Below, piece by piece: positions 8,394 to 17,423 of a DNA stretch of 64,000 nt. Positions within the stretch are counted from its first letter, which is position 1. Every line of letters begins with the position of its first letter. A program made the translations under genes and the position numbers. This stretch comes from a virus, in IMG/VR virus record IMGVR_UViG_3300009506_000019, positions 62,001 to 126,000 of that record; one strand, written 5' to 3'. The notes under the pieces were generated by a model. The model did not search any database, was not told the DNA's origin, and saw nothing but the letters and a program-made list of their open reading frames with translations.

Positions 8394-11300
8394 ACCTTGG
8401 TTTGAGCGCCTATGGCCACCACACCATGAGTAAGTGCTGTTGAGTTATACCCAATTGCAATACAATCGTCTTGGTTTACATGGGTACCGTCACCAATGGC
8501 CACACTGTATCCAATGGCCACACATCTTTCAGACTGGTCTGATATTGATGAATTATGACCAATAGCAATAGATTCAAGCGATGCTCCCGTAGCCGAATTT
8601 CCGATTTCAACCGACCGACCGATTGCGATCGCGTCTGTAGTGTTGTCCCAAATTGTTGCAAGAGTACCAATTGCAATTGAATTGTTTGCGGTAGACGGCA
8701 ATGTTGAGAAAGGAGCAATCGCAATGCCGTAACCAGCAGCACATGTTACCTGTTGGCCGATTGCAATCGAGCCTGCAGAACCTGACGCGGTTGTATTCCA
8801 GCCAACAGCTGTGCCACCACTACCAGTAGCAGATGACGATACACCAACAGCTGTGCCATACACTGCAGACGCTATTGAACTATCACCAACAGCAATGGCA
8901 CTGGCTTGGTTCACAGTAGCATTGCGTCCAATCGCCAATGTAGAATTGGCTGAAGCAGCTGCACCATAACCAATCGCCATCGCATAAGAAGATATGGCTT
9001 GGGCATTGGTGCCAATGGCCATCATATACGAGTGGCCAGACACCCCAGCGCCAGCTCCATAACCAATGGCCATAGAGCCACTGGAAAGTGTGACCGCCGC
9101 ATTTTGGCCAATAGCGATGCCGTTTCCGGCTGTCGAAGCTACCGAAGCAGAACTACCAATAGCGACCGCTCCGGTGCTAGCTGCAGTAGCGCCTGGGCCA
9201 GCTTTGAAGCTATTAGCACCAGTGCCAAGAGATGAAAGAGCTGTGCCACTTCCAACAGTTACGGAAGATCCATCATATGTGAATTCGGACGATCCACCAA
9301 ATGCACCAGCATTGTTATATTGAACTTGAGTATCGGCACCACCTGGAGAAGTAGAACCACCAGCCTCGTCTTGCCATGTTGCTGCTGATCCAGATGTAGC
9401 CTTCAATACCTGACCGGCTGTCGGGGCCGTAGCACTCGAAATGGCAACTACTGTGGTAGCAGTTCGAAGTCCACTGGCAGTACGGTCATCAGACAGGCGT
9501 GAATCACCAGTATCGATGAGTGTGGCATCTGATATCTTACTGTTCAAATTTGCAAGTGTGTCAACTGTATGAAAAGCTCCACCAAGAGCATGTGCTGTGA
9601 GACCAGCATCATCCTGCCATGTTGCAGCCGTGCCTGATGTGGCTTTCAACACCTGGCCAGCTGTTGGAGCTGTAGCACTTGAAATGGCCACAACTGTGGT
9701 AGCTGTGCGAAGCCCACTGGCGGTACGATCATTCGACAAACGCGAATCGCCCGTATCGATGAGTGTAGCGTCTGAGATTTTACTATTGAGATTTGCAAGC
9801 GTATCGGCTGAATGATAAGCGCCACCAAGAGTATGCGCTACCATACTTGAATCAAGATTTACCCAAGCTGAACCAGTATGGCCACGGAAATTTGAGCCAT
9901 CCCACTCGATTGCACCAGCTGTTGCGGTTGTTCCACCACCAACAATGATTCCCTTTCCAAGCTGAAGCTCGAGATCATAGGCACCAGCAATGGTACCAAT
10001 AGTACACCGACTTGCCGCAGTTGAAGCTGCGGTATAGCCAATGGCAACACTGTTTATGTGAGTAACAGACGCGGTGTCACCAACAGCAACCCCACCGGCT
10101 TGATTTACTAAAGCACCACCACCAACGGCAACCGTATAATTTGCTCCTGCCGACGCGGTATAACCAATTGCTATGGCATCAGATGATGCACAGGCAGCAC
10201 CATACCCAATAGCTGTAGTCCGCAATGCCGCTGCGTTGGCCGCTCCTCCAACCGCTGTACTGTTCTGAGCCAAAGCTGTTGTAGTGTAACCAATTGCTAC
10301 AGCATAGTTTTGTGCAGCATTGGCTTGATATCCAAGAGCAAGAGTTCCAGAAGCACCAGCTGTTGCAGACCCACCAACAGCGAACCCATATGCTGCTGTT
10401 GAAACAGCACCTGCTCCAATCGCAATAGCATTGCCATAAGAAGACGCGCCAGAACCAATGGATACGCTATTGACGCCAGTTCCAACAGCTCCCGGACCAA
10501 CCACAACAGCATGATCACACAATGCATTGACTTCGGCTTGATATCCAATGGCGATAGAATGTCCGGACGCTCCTATCGCAGAATTACCAACATCAGCTTG
10601 ATAACCGATGGCAATCGCATATGGGCAGTTATCCCAGATCTTTGTAGTGTAGCCCATTGCGATTGTGTCAGTGGCTGTCGCAACAACATTAGCAGAATAC
10701 CCAATGACTATCGAATTTGTTGCAAGACCAGAGCTAACATATCCAATTGCTATTGATGAATTGCCGGTAGCTTGGGCGTTTGGTCCAAGAGCAGTGCTGG
10801 CAAAGGCAGCGTCTGTAAACGGACCAACCGCAACTGCATTTGTGTTGTTCGACAATGCCGAACGACCTATCGCAATTGATGATGTGCCTGTGGTCTGAGC
10901 AGACAGCCCCATACTGATACTGTATTGTCCCGAGGCTGTGGTTAAACCACCAACCGCTACGGCTTGAGCGCCTGCGGTGGCGCTATTACCAACTGCTACA
11001 GAGTTCGTGTTGCTAACACTAGAAGATCGACCGACAGCGACAGACCCAGAAAAATTAGCAGTGGCTTGAGCACCAATAGCAACCGAACTACCTTGACCAG
11101 ATCCCGAGGGTACGAGAGCAGAGGCTTGGTATCCTACGGCCGTGCAATACTCACCACCCAAACCACCAGAACCGGCTTGTGCGCCGGAACCGATGGCAGT
11201 ATCATAGCTGGCATTAGTGATAGCATTGTATCCAATGGCTACCGTTTCTGGATCACCCGCACGGCTGCTATATCCGACCGCGACACCATGAATACCAGTC

Positions 11301-11629
11301 ACTCGTGCATCATACCCAACAGCAACGCTGTGTGATGATCCACAATAGGTGTTATGACCCAAGGCCGTGCCATTGGCAGCATCAACCCGAGCAAAATGAC
11401 CAACAGCTGTTGAGAGTGTACTTACTGCATGAACCCATGCACCATGCCCAACAACTGTACATTCAGAACCTTGACCAGTTGCTCCCTCTCCAATAGCTAC
11501 TGCATGAGAACCGCTCGCAACGGCTCCATTGCCAGCCTTAAAGCTCTCAGCACCGCTGCCAGGAGACAGAAGGGCACCCACAAAAGTTTGGATGCCTTGA
11601 TATACTGCGTCTCCGTATACTTTACCCAT
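8300..11629 (-). CDS. YadA-head-like trimeric fibre, upstream part
   Basis: 1,109 codons from ATG 11629. An opening (MGKVYGDAVYQGIQ, then FKAGNGAVASG) leads into about 35 YadA-head-like AIAIGxxA repeats. A DLELQLGKG strand closes the first block. A central linker follows, with two near-identical copies of a phage-fibre unit around LNSKISDATLIDTGDSRLS. A second FKAGPGATAAS opening and another head block come next. The ORF then ends out of frame in non-repeat residues (WEAQPLVDQH…). YadA heads bind extracellular matrix or host surfaces in bacteria; here the role is probably a receptor-binding or decorating fibre. Two FKAG openings indicate internal duplication. Confidence 0.75.
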   Translation of the reverse strand: MGKVYGDAVYQGIQTFVGALLSPGSGAESFKAGNGAVASGSHAVAIGEGATGQGSECTVVGHGAWVHAVSTLSTAVGHFARVDAANGTALGHNTYCGSSHSVAVGYDARVTGIHGVAVGYSSRAGDPETVAIGYNAITNASYDTAIGSGAQAGSGGLGGEYCTAVGYQASALVPSGSGQGSSVAIGAQATANFSGSVAVGRSSSVSNTNSVAVGNSATAGAQAVAVGGLTTASGQYSISMGLSAQTTGTSSIAIGRSALSNNTNAVAVGPFTDAAFASTALGPNAQATGNSSIAIGYVSSGLATNSIVIGYSANVVATATDTIAMGYTTKIWDNCPYAIAIGYQADVGNSAIGASGHSIAIGYQAEVNALCDHAVVVGPGAVGTGVNSVSIGSGASSYGNAIAIGAGAVSTAAYGFAVGGSATAGASGTLALGYQANAAQNYAVAIGYTTTALAQNSTAVGGAANAAALRTTAIGYGAACASSDAIAIGYTASAGANYTVAVGGGALVNQAGGVAVGDTASVTHINSVAIGYTAASTAASRCTIGTIAGAYDLELQLGKGIIVGGGTTATAGAIEWDGSNFRGHTGSAWVNLDSSMVAHTLGGAYHSADTLANLNSKISDATLIDTGDSRLSNDRTASGLRTATTVVAISSATAPTAGQVLKATSGTAATWQDDAGLTAHALGGAFHTVDTLANLNSKISDATLIDTGDSRLSDDRTASGLRTATTVVAISSATAPTAGQVLKATSGSAATWQDEAGGSTSPGGADTQVQYNNAGAFGGSSEFTYDGSSVTVGSGTALSSLGTGANSFKAGPGATAASTGAVAIGSSASVASTAGNGIAIGQNAAVTLSSGSMAIGYGAGAGVSGHSYMMAIGTNAQAISSYAMAIGYGAAASANSTLAIGRNATVNQASAIAVGDSSIASAVYGTAVGVSSSATGSGGTAVGWNTTASGSAGSIAIGQQVTCAAGYGIAIAPFSTLPSTANNSIAIGTLATIWDNTTDAIAIGRSVEIGNSATGASLESIAIGHNSSISDQSERCVAIGYSVAIGDGTHVNQDDCIAIGYNSTALTHGVVAIGAQTKVWDNCSRSIVTWEAQPLVDQHTVWLLVTLRQ

Positions 11630-11631
11630 GA

Positions 11632-11880
11632 CTATATCCCAACCGGTTCTTTGATCTCATCAATTTCGATATCACCACCCTGAATGTCTTGATATAGTTT
11701 AGATGTGGTAAGCTCAGTAATCAATCGCTTTGCTGTGCCCCAATCTTCATAGTGATTAGGTAGACCTGGTTCCATGAGATCCACAACTTCTTGATCTTGC
11801 ATGGTATAGTCTATTTCTTCCACATGGTATGTAGAACCTGACACATTCTTGACACTGATTTTGCCTCGAGACAATATCAT
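11632..11880 (-). CDS. Small protein between fibre genes, 82 aa
   Basis: Acidic protein (MILSRGKISVKNVSG…), with strands at the N-terminus then a helical part (DWGTAKRLITELTTSKLYQ). Start ATG 11880 overlaps the upstream stop, so it is translationally coupled to the beta-helix gene above. No family recognised. Its position between two fibre genes suggests a structural or assembly role. Confidence 0.6.
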   Translation of the reverse strand: MILSRGKISVKNVSGSTYHVEEIDYTMQDQEVVDLMEPGLPNHYEDWGTAKRLITELTTSKLYQDIQGGDIEIDEIKEPVGI

Positions 11881-13397
11881 ACTCTCACCATGTGATTAGA
11901 ACGCACATCATCATGTACGTAACTACCAGCAGAAGCGAAGTCAGTCGCCCACGTCAACACATCTGTTCCATCAATCGTACCATCCCCATTCGTTCCAGTA
12001 ATGGTGGGTGTAGACGACAACGCAGAAAAGGTCACATATCCACCAACACCAAGACCAGCATGTATTCCCCACCCACCATTGCCAGAACCAACAACGGTGG
12101 TACGCAAGTCTATACGACCACCATAGTCTGGCGCAATACCATGGCGGGTACAATTGTTTACTTCTGCGTTCTGTATAACCGCCTTGGCTCTGCTGATCCA
12201 CACACCATCATAACAACTTTCCACTCTCAGGTAATTGACCCATGGGAAGCTGTCAGTAGCGTAGTATCCATTGTTGGTTGCGTTTTTAATCCACACTCCC
12301 TCAACACCACACACCTGGCAAGATGAGATATATAATGATGCAAAATCACCACCATCGAGGAACCAACCTTTCTCATACGATCCATTTGCTGCCATGGTCA
12401 TGGTAAGGAAGGCAATTCCATATACTGTTGGGTTTATTGCACCAATTTGACTCCATCCAGCCTTGGCCGAATCCTGGCCAACAAAACCATAGTAACAATT
12501 TCTTGCCACAACTCTCTTTAAACCAAGGGTGCTCTCTGATGCATAAATAACAGCACCATAGGTTGGACCATTAATGAGAAAGTCTTGCATGAGCATGTAA
12601 CCAGTACATGCGGTGTGCCATAAAGCAGAATAATTCGATGGATGTCCAGCATTGAATATGGTAGTAGGTTCTGTGATCTCGAAAACAGATGTGCCATTTG
12701 GGATGGGATTGAAGATTCCAGCTGTTCGAATGGTATCTGTATCATTGTCAGCAATAATAAGCTGCTGACCTGCACCCTGCCCAGCTGTGATACTTACGAA
12801 CCTTCCTTCTAAATTACCGGCAGTCCATCCAGCAGCCGTTAATGAAAGGCTTCTGTTGGTTCCGCTGGTTGCTGTTCCTGATGATGGTCCCGTGGTTGGA
12901 GTGTAGATTCCTTGTGTGCCATAAATAAAAAGATTTCCAGACAGATTTCTACCACGAACATCGATACCAGTATAGTTACCAGCAGCCACATTAATAGTTG
13001 TGCTATGCACCATATTGAGCGGAATTGCATTGATAGCAGCCTGTATCGTAGCAAATGGTTCTGCTGAATAGTCACCGCTCAATAAAACAGCTGGTCGTGT
13101 TTCTGTTGGAGTATCACTACCAGTGCTTGCATTCACAGCAAGAGTTAGTGCGCCTTCTGTCTGGTATGAATTTCCTCCACCACCAGCTCCAGCAGTGTTA
13201 TCCTCCCAAGCACTCTCGGTTTTGCGCCACCACTTCTCGGCCGTTTCTTCACGAAACCACGTGCCCAATGGAGCGCCCTGAATCTCAGGTGGTGCTCCAC
13301 CATCATTCGGATCTCCATCATAGCCAGTAATGGCGTTGTTGAGGAATGCAGATCGACGAGGAAGCTCGAGGACTACGAAATCTTCAAAGGCACCCAT
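11877..13397 (-). CDS. Beta-helix tail-spike-like protein
   Basis: 506 aa. The N-terminus includes GAPLGTWFREETAEKWWRKTESAW, then TIQAAINAIPLNM, a typical start of right-handed beta-helix (pectate-lyase-like) phage spikes, then many short Asn/Gly-rich turns. The C-terminus has TITGTNGDGTIDG, which matches the end module of the three paralogous beta-helix proteins at 15007, 17423 and 18935. Role: receptor binding or polysaccharide contact or cleavage on the virion; no catalytic triad can be assigned. Good GGAGG site before ATG 13397, which overlaps the stop of the upstream gene. Confidence 0.7.
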   Translation of the reverse strand: MGAFEDFVVLELPRRSAFLNNAITGYDGDPNDGGAPPEIQGAPLGTWFREETAEKWWRKTESAWEDNTAGAGGGGNSYQTEGALTLAVNASTGSDTPTETRPAVLLSGDYSAEPFATIQAAINAIPLNMVHSTTINVAAGNYTGIDVRGRNLSGNLFIYGTQGIYTPTTGPSSGTATSGTNRSLSLTAAGWTAGNLEGRFVSITAGQGAGQQLIIADNDTDTIRTAGIFNPIPNGTSVFEITEPTTIFNAGHPSNYSALWHTACTGYMLMQDFLINGPTYGAVIYASESTLGLKRVVARNCYYGFVGQDSAKAGWSQIGAINPTVYGIAFLTMTMAANGSYEKGWFLDGGDFASLYISSCQVCGVEGVWIKNATNNGYYATDSFPWVNYLRVESCYDGVWISRAKAVIQNAEVNNCTRHGIAPDYGGRIDLRTTVVGSGNGGWGIHAGLGVGGYVTFSALSSTPTITGTNGDGTIDGTDVLTWATDFASAGSYVHDDVRSNHMVRV

Positions 13398-15004
13398 CAG
13401 ACCACCTCCTCAACATTGGTGATCGTGGCAGTGCCACTTGAGTTTGCGTTTACACTTGGTGTGTGCAACCAAATAATGTTGGTTGGCTTAAGGCCGGTAT
13501 TATTGATAGTGTACCAACCTTCTTTCCCAGCATCGCTTGTCGGAGGTGTGCCAATCGGCTGTCTTACAGCTGGAGCGTTGCCCGCCGATGGGAAAACCCC
13601 AGCCTGCAGTTTGGAGAATGTGACCACTTCCACATCCATTGCTGCATTGGGTGAGAAAGCTGGGAAGGTGAGCGTACGTTGCACAAACCCACCCAGCACA
13701 TAACTACCACCAGATGTGATTGTAGTTGTTACAATACCAGCAAGGTTTGTGACCGACAGATTTTGCCAGTTATACGTGCCCTTTGTGTCATCATCATGAA
13801 CTTGTAAAGTTCGAGTCCAGTTGACCGGGCCTCCACCCCAACTGCCGATAAACGTTCCACCACCAGTGTCCTCATCCATGGCGGCAGAAAGCAGCTGTTG
13901 GTTGGACTGAATTGTGATGATGTGGCTCTGAATACTGGTACCATCATTTCCACCAGACCGCAGACGTGCGGCCGGAACGGCAACATTGATGACCGCAGCC
14001 ACATTTGCAATATTCACCACACCCTGTTGAATGGTGGTTGAATCGTTGGCTGCTCTGTTAGCCGTAATTCTAAAATTGAAGGTGGTTACGTTGTATGTGC
14101 CACCAACTCGAGAAACACTCTTTGAAGCCTCATACGTAGACGGGTTCGTGATATTCAACTCTGTAGTTGTTGGGTCATCGTATGCCACAGTATCGAAATC
14201 GGTAACTGTGTTAGCTACCGTAGCTGACTCTGCGCCCTTGAGTGCACTTTGCGTTGCAGGATAGGAAATCGTCCCAATGGACACACTTGGATAGAGGTTG
14301 TTGCATTTTACCACGTTGACACCTTCCACACTTCCTGTGGTGTCGGTATCATACGGGTCACTTATGGCTCCAGTAACAGCATCACGCACAGTCACGCGAG
14401 CTGGGCGCAAAACAGCTGTGGTTCCTCTGTCCGCAATTGGGATTGGTACGACCGCATTTGTTGTTGGAGAAACATCAATGATTCCGGACTTACCAGCCTC
14501 GTAGTCAGCAACATAGATTCGATCAAAGTTCTTATCAGCTGTGATGTCGATCTGGTATGTGTCATTCTCTTTGACTTCTGTTTGCGATCCAGGATAGCCA
14601 CCAGTAAAGACAGCTGCTGTGATTTCTGGTGGTAACAACACCGCCGACACGGAAGTATCGATTGAGCTGTATGTGTCGTCCGGAGAAATCAGCTGGGCGA
14701 CAACATTTCCACCACCCGGTGGCAAGGTTATATTCACAAATCCTTGATAAATATCGCCAACCTTCGGCAACGTTCCTGCAATCGAGTTTACTTCAACCTT
14801 GGGAAAGCTGGCTTCTACATATACCTTGATATCTAAGGTAGATGAGGTAAATGACTGAAGAATGGTGTCACCACCCGGATCTTGATAAACCTTGTTTGTG
14901 ATGGTGCCAGATACCTGCACGTCTACATCGTAGATACGAATCCAGCCACCAGCCAAGATGGCCTTACTCATCACATCTTCAAATCTTTGCTTGGTGAATG
15001 GCAT
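13397..15004 (-). CDS. Virion structural protein, 535 aa
   Basis: Start at ATG 15004 (MPFTKQRFED), placed just after the stop of the upstream gene and preceded by GGAG; a slightly longer start would overlap that gene. The N-terminal 160 residues look like a folded domain with VSGTITNKVYQDPGG. The rest is Ser/Thr/Val-rich beta structure without enzyme motifs, as in adhesin-like tail proteins. Located among fibre genes. No specific family named. Confidence 0.6.
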   Translation of the reverse strand: MPFTKQRFEDVMSKAILAGGWIRIYDVDVQVSGTITNKVYQDPGGDTILQSFTSSTLDIKVYVEASFPKVEVNSIAGTLPKVGDIYQGFVNITLPPGGGNVVAQLISPDDTYSSIDTSVSAVLLPPEITAAVFTGGYPGSQTEVKENDTYQIDITADKNFDRIYVADYEAGKSGIIDVSPTTNAVVPIPIADRGTTAVLRPARVTVRDAVTGAISDPYDTDTTGSVEGVNVVKCNNLYPSVSIGTISYPATQSALKGAESATVANTVTDFDTVAYDDPTTTELNITNPSTYEASKSVSRVGGTYNVTTFNFRITANRAANDSTTIQQGVVNIANVAAVINVAVPAARLRSGGNDGTSIQSHIITIQSNQQLLSAAMDEDTGGGTFIGSWGGGPVNWTRTLQVHDDDTKGTYNWQNLSVTNLAGIVTTTITSGGSYVLGGFVQRTLTFPAFSPNAAMDVEVVTFSKLQAGVFPSAGNAPAVRQPIGTPPTSDAGKEGWYTINNTGLKPTNIIWLHTPSVNANSSGTATITNVEEVV

Positions 15005-15006
15005 TA

Positions 15007-16707
15007 CTATGTTTTCTCCACCCAATTATACGACGAATCGCTGTATGGGCCACTTGATACGATGTCTGTGTATGATAAGATTCCTCCATCTGCCATTCTA
15101 ACATCACCGTTCGTACCAGTCACGTCCGTAGCAGCATCTAACTGAACTAGGGCGTATGGCCCAATAATCTCAATACCAACATCAGCGTTGCCGCCACCAT
15201 CTTTGAATCCGTTGCCTGTGGTAACAAACTTTCCTTGCGTCCTTATACGTACGCATGGTCCACCACAATTTTCAAAATACCACAATTGGGACTCGGCTCT
15301 TCCTAGATTTGACCCGTCAAATATGTCAATTCCTACGCTAGGAGCGTTCCTGATGGTGTCTATTGCTCCTCCCATAGCATAGAAATTTTGAAAGAACCCA
15401 TTTCGTTCAAGAAGTACAGATGGCTCGCTTCCGCTACCAACGGTGTCCAGTATCAAATTCCTGAACAACAACCCACCATTTTGATATGCAAGAATGCCAG
15501 CTGTGTGATTGCAAATGAAACAATAATATCCATACAACTGAGAGCCCATGTCGGTAGACCAAAGTGCTCTGTCAGCACATTTGTGTGCCGGATCAGCATA
15601 AATACCAACATCATACAATGAATAGACGTTGTTTGTCCCAGATTGGAATGCCCTGCCACGAACAGTAGATCCAAATTGGACACGCTCATATTCATGATCA
15701 ATGATCACACTACGAGCATTAAACCTGGTACCAGTTACCCCAGACACAACAAATGAGTACGATCCAACACCTTCTAGCTGTACATTGTTTATCTCTAAAT
15801 CAGAGCCCCAAACATCACCCTGAACTTTCAGACCAATGATGTAGTAGTCTTTTCGTGTTGTAGGTGTAGCCGCCAACGCGTTTCTTATACTGACGTTTGG
15901 TCTTCCAACAAAAACTGTGTCTGTGGCTACTATTGGATTTGGACTGATAGGTCGCATGAGATGCAATGTATTATCATCATGCGCGTTGATAATACCATAC
16001 ACACCATTGCTAAGAATGGCCATCCGACCACGAAGATCTTGTCCAGCAAATGGGGTGCCGCCCACCTGTACCCATGGGTCGTTCGATGCTTCTTGAAATG
16101 AGGTGATGGTCTGTGGTGACACAAGCTGTGTCCACTCGGACAGCGGCCTACCATTTATTCGAACAACACCACCAACACCAATACTAAATCCTTCCACCGG
16201 CAAAGAATAAAAATCTGATACAATCGGATCAGCAAAATGTACACCAGAAGCCAGATTGAAATCTACCTCATGCTCTACAGACTGAGGTAGTGTTCTGAGT
16301 GCTGAGTAAATATGCTTGAAATTTGATGCTCCCTGACTAGTCAGATAATCGTTGATTTGAGCTTGTGTTGCAAATATTGTTCCAGGAGGAGCATCAACAG
16401 CGCCAACATCATTGCAATCAACAGAGTATGTTAGATTCTCTCTTGTGGTGAGGATGACACCTTCAGCAGGAACACTACCTGTAGCTTCCGCCCAATCCCC
16501 GTTGGTGATTCCACCTTTAAGCTCATATATCTTGCCCTCGGACAAGACATTGACCTGCATTCCCTCTTTTCTTCGTAAAGAAGGAATCGCATCTCGAGCA
16601 GTTATGTCAGCAACGGTCCTCCAACCACCGAGGAACTCGGTGTCCTCGGCCATTGGAAAATCGCCGTCATTCTTCGGCTTTATTATGTCAATCAGTTGAA
16701 TCGGCAT
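15007..16707 (-). CDS. Beta-helix tail fibre paralog A, 566 aa
   Basis: Shares three blocks with the genes at 17423 and 18935: a TFATQxxI/FATQAQINDYL helical block with SALRTLPQSVEHEVDFNLA, a WVQVGGTPFAGQDLRG strand block, and a C-terminal DVGIEVIG…DVTGTNGDVRM module. Asn/Gly turns in the middle fit a parallel beta-helix. N-terminus (MPIQLIDIIKPKNDGDF) carries a virion-attachment-like GGWRTVADIT motif also seen in phage fibres. ATG 16707 overlaps the previous stop (TGATG). Confidence 0.65.
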   Translation of the reverse strand: MPIQLIDIIKPKNDGDFPMAEDTEFLGGWRTVADITARDAIPSLRRKEGMQVNVLSEGKIYELKGGITNGDWAEATGSVPAEGVILTTRENLTYSVDCNDVGAVDAPPGTIFATQAQINDYLTSQGASNFKHIYSALRTLPQSVEHEVDFNLASGVHFADPIVSDFYSLPVEGFSIGVGGVVRINGRPLSEWTQLVSPQTITSFQEASNDPWVQVGGTPFAGQDLRGRMAILSNGVYGIINAHDDNTLHLMRPISPNPIVATDTVFVGRPNVSIRNALAATPTTRKDYYIIGLKVQGDVWGSDLEINNVQLEGVGSYSFVVSGVTGTRFNARSVIIDHEYERVQFGSTVRGRAFQSGTNNVYSLYDVGIYADPAHKCADRALWSTDMGSQLYGYYCFICNHTAGILAYQNGGLLFRNLILDTVGSGSEPSVLLERNGFFQNFYAMGGAIDTIRNAPSVGIDIFDGSNLGRAESQLWYFENCGGPCVRIRTQGKFVTTGNGFKDGGGNADVGIEIIGPYALVQLDAATDVTGTNGDVRMADGGILSYTDIVSSGPYSDSSYNWVEKT

Positions 16708-17423
16708 CAGGTCACCGTCACAGTGGTGCTACCGAGGCTGTGATTGTCGCTACGGTAGAGATAATAGTTCTGGGTGACCCCGAACGAATTCGTTACGGAG
16801 ATCGTTCCAACAAGACTAAACCCACCTTCAAACCCTCCTACGAAAAACGTCCCTGTTCCATACGCTGACGGATAGGCATAAAAAATGTATTCACCAGCAC
16901 CAGCGTTTACAGTGAACGTAACTTGGCGATTATTATCTAGTTGTTGGTTAGCAAGTGCCTCGATGAAAGCTTCATCGTATGGGCCGGTGCTCGAATTTAC
17001 TCCATACATGGTACGTGGACGCCAATACATCGTGGTGTTCTGTGAATCCACTTCTCCATCTTCTTCGGCATTCAACGTAAACACAACAGTCTCATTATTG
17101 TTAAATTTTTGAAAATCGGCGTCTGAATTGAAGGCAGTTGGAGAATATATCACATCTTTAGGAGGATTTCCATCATTGTCGCTTAATGCTGCAACGGTAG
17201 GTGTTCTATTGTACGCGGCTGTAAAATCTGGCTCGCTGACGAACTCACCAACTTCTTTTATATTACCACCAACAATGGAAAAGGACGTGATATCAAAAGC
17301 TGGAACAATCCAGGACTCCTTTATGGCACGATATGCTGGTTGATCTGCAATCTCAACTAATGCATATCCATCATTACCGGTAGTCTCACCAGCTTTGATT
17401 AATTTTTTGATAGATGATGCCAT
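16707..17423 (-). CDS. Fibre/tail-associated structural protein, 238 aa
   Basis: Starts MASSIKKLIKAGETTGNDGY. The middle (NPPKDVIYSPTAFNSDADF…) and C-terminus (GTISVTNSFGVTQNYYLYRS) are beta-rich, the type found in small virion decorations and fibre-tip domains. Inserted between two beta-helix paralogs with stop/start overlaps on both sides, so probably co-translated with them. No enzyme motif or named family. Confidence 0.6.
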   Translation of the reverse strand: MASSIKKLIKAGETTGNDGYALVEIADQPAYRAIKESWIVPAFDITSFSIVGGNIKEVGEFVSEPDFTAAYNRTPTVAALSDNDGNPPKDVIYSPTAFNSDADFQKFNNNETVVFTLNAEEDGEVDSQNTTMYWRPRTMYGVNSSTGPYDEAFIEALANQQLDNNRQVTFTVNAGAGEYIFYAYPSAYGTGTFFVGGFEGGFSLVGTISVTNSFGVTQNYYLYRSDNHSLGSTTVTVT

